From Paraburkholderia nodosa (GTDB taxonomy: Bacteria > Pseudomonadota > Gammaproteobacteria > Burkholderiales > Burkholderiaceae): 64,000 nt of DNA. Positions 53,022 through 61,439 of this stretch are shown here, piece after piece (position 1 is the stretch's first letter; each line of letters opens with the position of its first letter). The DNA lies in NCBI RefSeq assembly GCF_001718195.1, contig NZ_MCNV01000014.1, forward strand, positions 124,001 through 188,000, read 5' to 3'. Below the pieces are notes generated by a model. That model made no database searches. It worked only from the letters and a program-made list of their open reading frames with translations, and had not been told where the DNA came from. A program made the position numbers and the translations under genes.

Positions 53022-53648
53022 TTATGAGTGGGAGTCGAGCGAGCTGTTTCGGGAAGCGATGACTGCCCGGACGACCAGCATGATGCGTTCGACCCGCGCA
53101 CCGGGCCGGATTCGGCCTGAACGTTCGAGTTCGGCGAGCCCATGCAGGGCTGCCCAAAAGGTCTCGGTCACGTTTTCGACATCGGCACTGAACGGCGCGA
53201 CGACCGACGCGATCGCTTCGAAACCGGCCCGCAGTTCCGGTCGGGTCTCAGCATCTGCAAACCGCAGATCGGTCGGGAGCGTGAACATCGCCTCGTAGAG
53301 CGCGGGACACCGCACGGCAAAGCCAAGATAGGCCATGGCGACACGCTCGAGGGCGTTTTCCTGCCCCGCCGCTCCATGCGCCGCTTCCCGAAGTGCCACC
53401 GTGAGTTCTTGGAAACCCTCGAGTGCAACGGCTGAAACGATCGCATCCCTGTTCTCGAAATGCGAGTACAGGACCGGCTGGCTATATTCGATCTCTTCGG
53501 CGAGGCGGCGAACCGTGACGGCATCCCATCCGTCGCGCTCCGCAATCAGGCGCGCTGCCGCGACAATGCGGGACTCGCGCTCGGCCCGTTGCCTGCCCTT
53601 GCGCTCGGCGATACTCAACTTTCCACCCTCCTGCCCCGAATAGTCCAC
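53022..53648 (-). CDS. TetR-family repressor (WHG-type C domain)
   Basis: A 208-residue TetR protein. The HTH lies at about residues 27-70 (AVTVRRLAEEIEYSQPVLYSHFENRDAIVSAV). The C-terminal domain has the HGLAELERSGRI pattern of the WHG subgroup. It is divergent from a DUF4267/DoxX pair, and a 19-base palindrome fills the spacer of their promoter (53671-53699). No strong ribosome site is seen; a TTG at residue 11 is an alternative start. Confidence 0.88.
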   Translation of the reverse strand: MDYSGQEGGKLSIAERKGRQRAERESRIVAAARLIAERDGWDAVTVRRLAEEIEYSQPVLYSHFENRDAIVSAVALEGFQELTVALREAAHGAAGQENALERVAMAYLGFAVRCPALYEAMFTLPTDLRFADAETRPELRAGFEAIASVVAPFSADVENVTETFWAALHGLAELERSGRIRPGARVERIMLVVRAVIASRNSSLDSHS

Positions 53649-53670
53649 ATGCCCGTGATGATACGGAAGC

Positions 53671-53699
53671 TTGAAAATCTAGCATTGCTAGATTATATT
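53671..53699 (+). promoter_or_regulatory. DUF4267/DoxX promoter with TetR operator in the spacer
   Basis: TTGAAA (53671-53676), a 17-base spacer and TATATT (53694-53699) form a good promoter. The spacer is almost wholly occupied by AATCTAGCATTGCTAGATT (53676-53694), a perfect palindrome with 9-base arms and one central base. A bound TetR dimer would exclude RNA polymerase directly. Confidence 0.8.
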
Positions 53700-53732
53700 C
53701 CGTCACTACACCACGAAGCACAGGACACTGCA

Positions 53733-54113
53733 ATGCATTGGCTTTCGTTCGGACTGGCGCTGTTCCTCGCCCTCGCGATTATCGCGATCGGCACCCAATA
53801 TCTTGTCAGGCCAATGTCTGCGACTCGCAGTTTCGGTCTGCCGCTTCCAGAAAACGGCGCCAATACCGCCTGGTGGCTTCGCCTCAAGGGCGTGCGCGAC
53901 ATTGCGTCGGGACTGGCGGTCCTCGCGTTCATGGTGTTGGGCACGCCACTTGGGATCGGCATCGTCCTGCTCGTGGAAGCCGTCATCCCCATTGGCGACA
54001 TGCTGCTCATTCTTGCCGCGAAAGGCTCCACCAAAAGCGCCTTCGGCATGCATGGCGCGACGGCCGTGCTGATGGTCCTCACCGCAATTTCGATGATGAT
54101 GGGAGGGCGCTGA
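53733..54113 (+). CDS. DUF4267-family small membrane protein
   Basis: A 126-residue inner-membrane protein with four hydrophobic segments and the conserved GVRDIASGLAVLAFM and VEAVIPIGDMLLIL regions of DUF4267. AGGA is seven bases before ATG. Function unknown. It is directly under the TetR-controlled promoter and followed one base later by a DoxX-like gene, so the two proteins probably work together. A TetR partner suggests induction by a small hydrophobic or reactive compound. Confidence 0.8.
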   Translation: MHWLSFGLALFLALAIIAIGTQYLVRPMSATRSFGLPLPENGANTAWWLRLKGVRDIASGLAVLAFMVLGTPLGIGIVLLVEAVIPIGDMLLILAAKGSTKSAFGMHGATAVLMVLTAISMMMGGR

Positions 54114-54114
54114 A

Positions 54115-54435
54115 ATGATCCACACGGTTTCGATCTGGCTTCTCGCCGCCGGCTTCTTTGGCGCCGGTCTATTCAACGCGATTGGCACGTCCGCATCGCA
54201 AAGCGATTACGCCCGGTGGGGTTACCCGCGCTGGTGGTGCCGTTTGACCGGCGCACTGGAAATGCTATCCGCCGTTCTGATTGCGCTACCGGCAACTCGC
54301 ATGATTGGGCTGGCGCTCGGGGCGCTAATCATTGCGGCAGCGGTTTTGACCGTTCTGCGTCATCGCGACTTCTCGCACCTTGTGCCGCTTGGTGTCTTTG
54401 TCGTCGTGATCGCGCTCGCAGGAATCCCGGCTTGA
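54115..54435 (+). CDS. DoxX-like small membrane protein
   Basis: A 106-residue four-helix membrane protein resembling DoxX/DUF4345-type proteins (GFFGAGLFNAIG, SQSDYARWGYPRWW, TGALEMLSAVLI). Its ATG is one base after the stop of the DUF4267 gene, so translation is coupled. Related DoxX proteins take part in thiol and redox stress complexes in other bacteria; that role is not shown here. Confidence 0.8.
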   Translation: MIHTVSIWLLAAGFFGAGLFNAIGTSASQSDYARWGYPRWWCRLTGALEMLSAVLIALPATRMIGLALGALIIAAAVLTVLRHRDFSHLVPLGVFVVVIALAGIPA

Positions 54436-54497
54436 AAGGGCCGCGCGCAGATCTGCACATCCGGCACAATCAGCGCGCGAATGCCAACGCGGGGGAC

Positions 54498-54860
54498 TCA
54501 GCCGTTGCCGCCGTGAAAGAGCGTTAGCTTGTTCGACACCGAATTCACGCCTTGCACCGAACGCGCAACCTCTTCCGCCTGGCGAATCTGGTCGCCGGTG
54601 CGAACCGTGCCGCTCAGTGTCACAGCGCCGCTGCGCGCGCGAACGAAAACGCCGGACACGTTGAATCCCTGCGCCCTCGACAACGCACGCCGCACGGCAC
54701 GGGCAAGTGCGCGGTCCGCCTTCTTCTCGCTGGGCGCCGCCTGGGTCGTGCCCGGCGCCATCGACGCGTCCGTTGGCGCATTTTCCGTTTGGGCATGCGC
54801 CACGCCAGCGGCGGTCAACAGAAAAGACGCAAACACGGCGCATCGCAGATTCGATTTCAT
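54498..54860 (-). CDS. BON-domain periplasmic protein
   Basis: A 120-residue protein with a signal peptide (residues 1-23, ending VAHA), a short linker and one BON domain (residues 50-115: VRRALSRAQGFNVSGVFVRARSGAVTLSG, then VNSVSNKL). BON domains bind phospholipid and occur in osmotic-stress proteins such as OsmY. AGGAG precedes ATG by six bases. Single gene. Confidence 0.88.
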   Translation of the reverse strand: MKSNLRCAVFASFLLTAAGVAHAQTENAPTDASMAPGTTQAAPSEKKADRALARAVRRALSRAQGFNVSGVFVRARSGAVTLSGTVRTGDQIRQAEEVARSVQGVNSVSNKLTLFHGGNG

Positions 54861-54962
54861 GACCTACTCCTGACATTGCCGCGCAGGGACGCGCCGGCCG
54901 CCGTCCATATTGCACCTCCACGCAAACACCCGCTCCGAAGGCGCTCGCATCGCGCCGTCGCA

Positions 54963-55832
54963 CTATACGACCGCTGATGCCGCCGCCACGCCCAGGAAGG
55001 TCTGCACGATGCCTCGCTTGCGTTGGCTGTGAAGGCAGGCCACCGAATCGATATTGCAGTCGCGCAGCTCCTCCACCGGGATGGCGACGCAATGCGCGCC
55101 CTCGGGAATCTCGCGCTCGAGCACGAATCCGATGCCGAGGCCTTTCCGGACCGCTTCCAGAACGGCCTCGCGGCTACCGAGTTTCATCGCCGTCGGGAGC
55201 GAAATCCCTGCGCCTCGCAAGGCTTCGTCGACCAGACGCTGGGTATTGGAACCCGCCTCCCGGCGAATCACGGCATACGCCGCGAGATCGCCGAGCGACA
55301 CGCTTTTGGCCGCGGCGAGCGGATGATGCCCCGGTACGAGCACCCGCATGCCCTGACGCGCGACGGGGATCGACGCCACACGCGCATCGCTCCTGGCATT
55401 GCCGATGACCACCGCGTCGACCCGATAAGCGAGCAGATCATCCCAGACCTCGCGCTGACTTCCGAATGAGACCGAAATTTCGATATCGGGGTATTGCGCA
55501 CGAAAGGCGGCCACCACCTGAAGCACCACCTGTGGCCCGTCGGCGGCGAGTTTGAGGCTGCCGTGCTGGAACCTCGTCGCCCGGCTCACCATGTCCTCGA
55601 TCTGCTCTTCCGCCGCAAACATCTGGCGGGTCAATTCAAAGAGCGGCTTCGCGGCATCGGTGGGTTGAACGCCCTCATTCGTGCGGATAAAGAGCGCCTG
55701 CTTGCAATCCTCTTCGAGATTGCGGATCTGCGCCGTGATGGCCGGCTGCGTCAGACCGAGAAGATTCGCCGCCTTCGAAAAACCGCCCTCGCGCACGACC
55801 GCATCGAACGCCCTGAGCTGGAAATAGCGCAT
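54963..55832 (-). CDS. LysR-family transcriptional regulator
   Basis: A 289-residue LysR protein starting at MRYFQLRAFDAV, the normal distance before the HTH (GGFSKAANLLGLTQPAITAQI). The effector domain includes FGSQREVWDDLLAYRVDAVVIG. It is divergent from the AllA-like cupin gene across 142 bases and probably controls it. Upstream in-frame extensions overlap the intergenic region and are rejected. Confidence 0.9.
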   Translation of the reverse strand: MRYFQLRAFDAVVREGGFSKAANLLGLTQPAITAQIRNLEEDCKQALFIRTNEGVQPTDAAKPLFELTRQMFAAEEQIEDMVSRATRFQHGSLKLAADGPQVVLQVVAAFRAQYPDIEISVSFGSQREVWDDLLAYRVDAVVIGNARSDARVASIPVARQGMRVLVPGHHPLAAAKSVSLGDLAAYAVIRREAGSNTQRLVDEALRGAGISLPTAMKLGSREAVLEAVRKGLGIGFVLEREIPEGAHCVAIPVEELRDCNIDSVACLHSQRKRGIVQTFLGVAAASAVV

Positions 55833-55974
55833 CGCCACTTTGAACCTCGCCCCATCAATCTCAATGCGAAAATATAGCACCGGCATTAATTTGACTGCCA
55901 CAGGTACGCGCTCTAAGCTCGGTGCCGTTGCGGTCGTGGCTAGCCGCCCTCTTATAAGTCTGGGGAGATTCGAA

Positions 55975-56625
55975 ATGAGCATAGAGATCGACTACCTCAA
56001 TCCCGCCCTCCCGCGAGGCCTGCGGCGAGTGGCGATGCCCGTGGTCGACGCGACTCCGGCAACGCTGAACGGCTATGGCAAGCTGGTGGACGACCCGCAC
56101 GCCTGCCAGGTGGAAATCGTCCAGTGGCCCGCCCTGGGGTCTAGACCGATCGACCCGGGAACCGGCGATGAAGCGGGCACGACCGAAGGCACGTTCGTCA
56201 GCGAATGGCGCGGCGACATTCTCTACGGGCGCAACGAAGCGGTAGGCGGCAATTATGTTCTCGCGTACGCAACGCAGCCAGACGACGCACGCGAAGACAG
56301 CGCTACCGTACCGGAACGCATGTTGTTATGGCATGCGAACTATCACCCCGACGGCGGGCAACTGTTCTTTCCGCTCGATCGTCGCCCGTTCTATGTTCCG
56401 CTGGCATTGCCGGGCGACGATATTACGCCGGAGAAGTTCGTGTGCTTCCGCTTCGACGGACGCCAGGGTCTCTATATCCACCCCAACATCTGGCACGAAG
56501 GCGTGTTCACGCTCGACGGGACTCAGCGATTCTTCGACAAACAAGGCGCCGTGCATGCACGCGTCTCGGTCGAATTCGCATCGGAGTTTGGCTGTCTGCT
56601 CGAGGCCGCCATCGCGCGTGACTAG
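55975..56625 (+). CDS. Ureidoglycolate lyase (AllA)-like cupin protein
   Basis: A 216-residue protein. Its C-terminal two-thirds match the AllA fold (FFPLDRRPFYVPLALP, GLYIHPNIWHEGVF with the His pair that AllA uses at its site). AllA releases urea from ureidoglycolate in allantoin use, but is about 160-170 residues; this protein has an extra N-terminal segment. No other purine or allantoin genes are nearby, so a different 2-hydroxy-acid-type substrate is quite possible. GGGGAG precedes ATG. Likely regulated by the divergent LysR. Confidence 0.75.
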   Translation: MSIEIDYLNPALPRGLRRVAMPVVDATPATLNGYGKLVDDPHACQVEIVQWPALGSRPIDPGTGDEAGTTEGTFVSEWRGDILYGRNEAVGGNYVLAYATQPDDAREDSATVPERMLLWHANYHPDGGQLFFPLDRRPFYVPLALPGDDITPEKFVCFRFDGRQGLYIHPNIWHEGVFTLDGTQRFFDKQGAVHARVSVEFASEFGCLLEAAIARD

Positions 56626-56849
56626 CGTGCGTTGCTCGAGCGGGTCACGTCCTTTGCTTCCGTATCGACGGCATCGCTTTGCTGCAATGCATGCTGCCGC
56701 TCAGGCGTTTCGCCTTGCGCCATGCCTTCCTTGAATCCCTTCACCGCGACGCCCAGATCGCCTCCGATGTTCCGTAGCTTGTTCGTACCGAAAACCAGTG
56801 CCACGATCAGCAGGACGATCATCCAATGCCAGATGCTCAACGAACCCAT
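56622..56849 (-). CDS. tatA: TatA/TatE-type translocase subunit, orphan copy
   Basis: A 75-residue protein with one N-terminal membrane helix (SIWHWMIVLLIVALVFG), then the amphipathic helix with TNKLRNIGGDLGVAVKGFKEGM and a short acidic tail: the TatA pattern. GAGAGGA lies nine bases before ATG. tatB and tatC are not adjacent, so this is a stand-alone copy. It is divergent from a polygalacturonase with a twin-arginine signal; three Tat-type substrates occur in this window. Confidence 0.88.
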   Translation of the reverse strand: MGSLSIWHWMIVLLIVALVFGTNKLRNIGGDLGVAVKGFKEGMAQGETPERQHALQQSDAVDTEAKDVTRSSNAR

Positions 56850-57381
56850 AACTGAAAATCCTCTCTTTGCCGTCGCGCGCGTCGCTTGCGACGAATGAAT
56901 GAACCTTGCGGCCCGACCCGGCGTATCGCCTGATGTTCCGCAGGCGTATTGGAACGCGCCGATGTGTCTCGCTCGTTTCCTTGAACGGCGGTTTTGTATG
57001 CGCATGTACGCATGCGCCCCGTAGATACACGCCTATACAAAGAGGGCGCGGTTCCACAGAAGCGTTTAATGTTCCCACCGGCGACGCCCCGCTCGTCTGA
57101 CAAATTTACGAAACCGTAAGCTATCCGCAGGCACAAGGCATATCTCATAGACCCAGGTACACCCCCTGGATAAATCTGATTGACGATTTCCATGTCGTCT
57201 GACAACAATATCCATGGTGATCGAGTCAGCCGCTCCTGTTCGATCTCGCCGCTGTAACCGTGCCTCTCCCGTTCGCATTAGCGTCGCCACGCGGCCCAAT
57301 CGCCGCCCAATCGCCGCCGTAGTCGAGCCACGCTTTCTTCAGCAAAACAATCCAGCGAGACAACATAGGAGAACGAATCAA
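56850..57381. other. Long divergent intergenic region, tatA / polygalacturonase
   Basis: About 530 bases holding the two divergent promoters. I see a TTGACG -35-like hexamer at 57180-57185 without a good -10, a small dyad TTACG-N4-CGTAA at 57106-57119, and a tandem CAATCGCCGCC near 57297-57318. The LacI palindrome of the uronate module is absent. No convincing gene or RNA. Confidence 0.4.
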
Positions 57382-59574
57382 ATGGCAATATATGACCAGG
57401 ACGATCCCCTGCCCTCAACAGCCCGCAACCATGCGCCCGCCTCGCCCAAACGGCGCGCGTTCATGGCCTTCGCCGGCGCGTCCGCAGGCGCAAGCCTCCT
57501 CGCCGCCAGCCGCGCAGCGGCAGCAGCCGATTCCGTGTTTCCCACGCCTGCCGCATTCGGAGGCAAGATTCCGCAGCCGCCCGGCCACGCCGCCGGCGAC
57601 CCGATCTGGGGCCCGGACGGGCAGGCCACGGCGATCATCAGGAGGCTTGCCCATGTCGATCGGTCGCTGTTCTCGCGCGCCGACTTTCACGTGACGAGCT
57701 ACGGTGCGCGCACACTGCCGCCCACCGCGCTGATTACGTCGACCGCGTGGCCGGGCGGCAAGATTCCATGGGTGACGGGCGGCACGGAACAGACCGCGCA
57801 TCCGACCAGCGATCTGCAGAGCCCCGGCTCGGGCGTGATGGTGCCGTGCGACTACACGGGCACGCAATACGACTCATGCACGGCGATCAATGCCGCGGTT
57901 GTCGACGCGAGCCGCGCCGGTGGCGGCCGCGTGGTGGTGCCGGCCGGCAACTGGTACTGCGGCGGTCCGATCGTGTTGCTGAGCCATGTGAACCTCCACC
58001 TGGAATCGGGCTGCACGATCTATTTCAGCCCGAATCCTGCGGACTATGCGAAAAACGGCCCGTACAAGACGGCCAACGGCAATCTGTACCACACGCGCTG
58101 GCAGGCGAACGACTGCCTGAATTTCGGCTCGCCGATTTATGCCTTCCGCCAGACCAACATCGCCGTGACCGCCGACGACAACACCTGCGTGCTGAACGGT
58201 CAGGCGATGACACCGATGCAGTTGAGCACCCAGCCGCCGACCTCGTGCTGGTGGACCTACAAGGGAAGCAGCAACACCTACGGCTGCGCCGGTTCATCGA
58301 CGCCTTCTCAGGCCTATGTGAATCCGAACAACGTCGCGCTAACGAGCCTCCCCGCTGGCCAGATCCAGAACCCGCAGGCGAATGTCTCCTTTACGAACCC
58401 GTACGGCGTGACGACGTCGCTGATGACCCTCCTCACGGGCACGGGCTGGAACCAGGACCAGAACTATCTGCCCGCGCTGTCCGAGCTGCGCGTGCCCGTC
58501 GAGAACCGCATATTCGGCAACGGTCACTATCTGCGTCCGTGCATGATCGAGTTCATCGGCTGCACCAACGTCTATCTGCAGAACTACCACACGCAGAACA
58601 CGCCCTTCTGGCAGCACCATCCCACCGATTGCACGAACGTGGTCATCGACGGCGTGTTTGCCGATAGCGTCGGACCGAACAACGACGGCTTCGATCCGGA
58701 CGCGTGCAATCACGTGCTGGTGCAAAACGTTCAGTTCAACACCGGCGACGACTGCATCGCGATCAAGTCCGGCAAGTATCTCGACACCGGGTACGGCCCG
58801 ATGCAGAACATCGTCGTGCAGAACTGCACGATGCAAAGCGGCCACGGCGGCCTGACGATCGGCAGCGAAATGAGCGCGGGCGTGCGCAACGTCTACGCCC
58901 GCAACCTGACGATGCAAAACGAGAACTGGGCGAGCAACCCGCTCAATATCGCGCTGCGCTTCAAGAGCAACATGAATCGCGGCGGCTTCATCAACAACGT
59001 CTGGATCAATGGCGTGACGCTCGCCAATGGCGTGAACCTCGCGGGGAAATACGGCGGCGGCTCGCTTGGGGCTGCGATCAGCAAGATCACGGGCACGGGC
59101 ACGACCGGTCTCGCGACGAACCCGTCGACGGGCCAGGGCGGCCTGATCACGTTCGACTGCGATTACAGCCCGTCCGGCGACGCGGTGCGCTGGAGTCCGT
59201 CCGTGATCAGCAACATCAACATCACGAACGTGAACGCAAGCAACGTGTCGGGCGCGGTGTCCTACTCGATGCCCTCGGGCTTCGTCGCCGGGTCGAACTC
59301 GTGCTTCCAGGCGATCGTCATGCAGGGCCCCGAAGCGGTCGATTACAACGGTCCACTGCCGGTGCCGAGCGTGAGTCCGATCAGCGGCGTCACGATCTCG
59401 AACTGCAACCTCGGCAACCCGGTGTGCGCGGGGGCGGTACCGACCACGCCTTCGACATCGGCGACGGCCGCGCCGGGGCCGGTCTTCGCGAGCAACGTGA
59501 GCGGCATCACGCTGACCAATGTGGTGATCGCGGGCACCACGTACAACACGTCGCTGAGCGCACCGGCGACCTGA
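57382..59574 (+). CDS. Tat-signal polygalacturonase (glycoside hydrolase family 28)
   Basis: A 730-residue pectinase expected to hydrolyse alpha-1,4-galacturonan. A twin-arginine signal is near the N terminus (SPKRRAFMAFAGAS, then an Ala-rich core). The GH28 right-handed beta-helix carries all active-site motifs: NNDGFD (Asp435), TGDDC (Asp456, Asp457), SGHGG (His488) and RFK (Arg526, Lys528). AGGAG lies about ten bases before ATG. It is longer than typical 400-600-residue GH28 enzymes because of an N-terminal extension of about 100 residues and long loops. It links functionally to the uronate importer and dehydrogenase at 15.7-21 kb. Confidence 0.92.
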   Translation: MAIYDQDDPLPSTARNHAPASPKRRAFMAFAGASAGASLLAASRAAAAADSVFPTPAAFGGKIPQPPGHAAGDPIWGPDGQATAIIRRLAHVDRSLFSRADFHVTSYGARTLPPTALITSTAWPGGKIPWVTGGTEQTAHPTSDLQSPGSGVMVPCDYTGTQYDSCTAINAAVVDASRAGGGRVVVPAGNWYCGGPIVLLSHVNLHLESGCTIYFSPNPADYAKNGPYKTANGNLYHTRWQANDCLNFGSPIYAFRQTNIAVTADDNTCVLNGQAMTPMQLSTQPPTSCWWTYKGSSNTYGCAGSSTPSQAYVNPNNVALTSLPAGQIQNPQANVSFTNPYGVTTSLMTLLTGTGWNQDQNYLPALSELRVPVENRIFGNGHYLRPCMIEFIGCTNVYLQNYHTQNTPFWQHHPTDCTNVVIDGVFADSVGPNNDGFDPDACNHVLVQNVQFNTGDDCIAIKSGKYLDTGYGPMQNIVVQNCTMQSGHGGLTIGSEMSAGVRNVYARNLTMQNENWASNPLNIALRFKSNMNRGGFINNVWINGVTLANGVNLAGKYGGGSLGAAISKITGTGTTGLATNPSTGQGGLITFDCDYSPSGDAVRWSPSVISNINITNVNASNVSGAVSYSMPSGFVAGSNSCFQAIVMQGPEAVDYNGPLPVPSVSPISGVTISNCNLGNPVCAGAVPTTPSTSATAAPGPVFASNVSGITLTNVVIAGTTYNTSLSAPAT

Positions 59575-59585
59575 TATCGACGCAA

Positions 59586-59622
59586 CGCACACGGAACGCG
59601 TGGGAAGCGCGTTCCGTGTGCG
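59586..59622. terminator. Long hairpin after the polygalacturonase gene
   Basis: CGCACACGGAACGCG and CGCGTTCCGTGTGCG form a perfect 15-base stem with a 7-base loop, 11 bases after the stop and just before a convergent small gene. The T-run is poor, but stem strength and position make a bidirectional terminator likely. Confidence 0.6.
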
Positions 59623-59637
59623 CGGCGATCGGTTTCT

Positions 59638-59835
59638 TCAGCGTGGTTCCTTGTCTGCCGGAGGTTGCCGGCGTTTCGGCGCCGGCTCATTTCCGGAGCC
59701 CACCGGCTCGCGCGTACAGGCGTCCGGCGGCATGACAAAGGGAATGTCGTCGCGGCAACACGCATATACCGGAAACCCGTATGCGTTCGTCCCGACGATG
59801 GTCGTTGGCCCGTGCAGCGGGCACACCGCCTTCAT
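59638..59835 (-). CDS. Small Cys-containing hypothetical protein
   Basis: A 65-residue protein with CPLHGPTT and YACCRDD segments that could bind a metal, followed by a Pro/Glu/Lys-rich disordered tail. A GGGAGG site lies four bases before the chosen ATG. No family recognised. It follows the HiPIP gene on the same strand, 58 bases downstream, and may be co-transcribed with it. Confidence 0.55.
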   Translation of the reverse strand: MKAVCPLHGPTTIVGTNAYGFPVYACCRDDIPFVMPPDACTREPVGSGNEPAPKRRQPPADKEPR

Positions 59836-59893
59836 GGCGCCTCCCGAAACGCATTGCTCGATGGCTTGTAGCATACCCCTCTCGGGGCATGAC

Positions 59894-60205
59894 TCAAGCC
59901 TTCTTCACGTAGGCATTGCACCAGCCTTTGGCGTCGACGATCTTGCCGCCATAGGTCGCGCACGGACCATTCGGCGCGCCCGGCTTGCCCTGAAACAGCT
60001 GACAGTTCGCGCAGGTCTGCCCCGCCTGGAAGCGCGGGAACTTCGTCTTGTCGACTTTGCTCGCGTCGGTTTTGTAGCCGAGCGCCATGGCGGTCGGATC
60101 GCTCTCGGAGAGCACCGGCGCGTCGGCGCGGGATTCGCTGGAAAGCGCCGCCGTGGAAGCCACGGAGGCGGCAAGGATCATGAAGCGACGACGGGAAAGC
60201 GGCAT
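59894..60205 (-). CDS. High-potential iron-sulfur protein (HiPIP) with Tat signal
   Basis: A 103-residue periplasmic electron carrier. A twin-arginine signal (SRRRFMILAAS) is at the N terminus. Four cluster cysteines are at 65, 68, 82 and 96 (CANC, GPC, GWC), the HiPIP spacing for one 4Fe-4S centre. The second in-frame ATG is used because AGGAG lies seven bases upstream; the first overlaps that site. HiPIPs donate electrons to terminal oxidases or reaction centres; no partner gene is visible. Confidence 0.92.
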   Translation of the reverse strand: MPLSRRRFMILAASVASTAALSSESRADAPVLSESDPTAMALGYKTDASKVDKTKFPRFQAGQTCANCQLFQGKPGAPNGPCATYGGKIVDAKGWCNAYVKKA

Positions 60206-60425
60206 GGTGGGGCTCCTGAGCATGGAACGTACCCGGCTCTCGTGGTTGCTGATCGGCTGGCCGATTCGTTCGTGTTTCTTTCGTGTGCTATTTATTTATA
60301 ACACTTCGCGATGTCTTGTAAAGAACCGAAACATTGGGCATCGGATGCTTCCTTATTTACTTCGTTATGCAAATCAATTTTCATGGCGAGCGAAGACTCG
60401 GCATCACAGCGGCGCCGCATTGACT

Positions 60426-61439
60426 TCACCAGGCCGCGCAGACCTTGCCGAAATGCGCCCCGGCCTGCTGATGACGAAACGCATCGGCCAGTTCGTCCAG
60501 CCCGAACGTCCGGTCGAGCACCGGGCGAATGCCAGCCTGGTCGAGCGCCGCGACGTACTCTTGCTGCTGGCGCCGGCTGCCCACGATCAAGCCCTGCAGG
60601 CGCGCCTGCTTCGCCATCAGCAAGGAGGTCGGCACCGTGCCTTCGCGTCCGGTCAACACGCCGATCAGCGCGATGTGGCCGCCCACGCGCACCGCGTCGA
60701 TCGACTGGGCGAGCGTACCAGGACCGCCGACTTCGATCACGTGATCCACGCCCTTGCCGCCCGTCATGTCGCGCACGAGCGCGCCCCACTTTTCGTGTTG
60801 CCGGTAGTTGACCACCTGGTCGGCGCCGAGCGCTTTCGCACGCGCCAGCTTCTCGTCCGACGATGACGTGACGATGACCGAAGCGCCCATCATCCGCGCG
60901 ATCTGCAACGCCGCGATCGACACGCCGCCGGTGCCGAGCGTCAGCACGGTGTCGCCGGCCTTCAGGCCGCCGTCGACCACCAGCGCCCGCCATGCGGTGA
61001 GTCCAGCCGTCGTAATCGTGGCCGCCTCGGCGTAGGTCCAGCCGCGCGGCGCGAGCGTGAAGGCGCTCGCGGGCCGCACGGCGTGCAAAGTCGCGAAGCC
61101 ATCCGCGCCGTCGCCGGGCGTCTGCGCGAAGTTGCCCACGGCCTGCCACGGCAACCCGTCCGCCCATTGGGGGAAGAAGCACGACACGACGTGGTCGCCG
61201 CGCTTGAACTCCGTCACGCCCGCGCCGACCGCCGACACCACGCCTGCGCCATCGGACATCAGCACGCGGCCATCTGCTGTAGGGATCGCGCCGTTGGCGA
61301 CCAGCAGGTCGTGAAAATTGAGCGACGTAGCGTGAAGCTCCACGCGGATCTCGCCGGCGCCCGGCGCGCCGGGCTCGGCGATATCGAGCAGCTCGATGCG
61401 ATCGAGCCCGCCCGGCGCACGCACCACGGCGGCCTTCAT
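60426..61439 (-). CDS. MDR-family alcohol dehydrogenase / quinone oxidoreductase-like
   Basis: A 337-residue medium-chain reductase with a GroES-like N-terminal fold (NFHDLLVANGAIPTADGR) and a Rossmann domain (TLGTGGVSIAALQIAR). It is clearly paralogous to the protein at 14670-15686: the TSSSDEKL and VIEVGG regions and the overall length agree. The start overlaps the stop of the SRPBCC gene by four bases, so the two are coupled. Substrate unknown; the LysR at 62078 probably controls the pair. Confidence 0.88.
   Translation of the reverse strand: MKAAVVRAPGGLDRIELLDIAEPGAPGAGEIRVELHATSLNFHDLLVANGAIPTADGRVLMSDGAGVVSAVGAGVTEFKRGDHVVSCFFPQWADGLPWQAVGNFAQTPGDGADGFATLHAVRPASAFTLAPRGWTYAEAATITTAGLTAWRALVVDGGLKAGDTVLTLGTGGVSIAALQIARMMGASVIVTSSSDEKLARAKALGADQVVNYRQHEKWGALVRDMTGGKGVDHVIEVGGPGTLAQSIDAVRVGGHIALIGVLTGREGTVPTSLLMAKQARLQGLIVGSRRQQQEYVAALDQAGIRPVLDRTFGLDELADAFRHQQAGAHFGKVCAAW

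Noticed and set aside
57297..57318. Tandem CAATCGCCGCC as a repeat array or origin
   Set aside because: Only two copies, in GC-rich sequence, with no other iterons, AT-rich melting region or replication gene.
57214..57381. Upstream in-frame ATG for the polygalacturonase
   Set aside because: It would push the twin-arginine signal about 90 residues inside the protein; the ATG at 57382 has an AGGAG site and a proper signal position.
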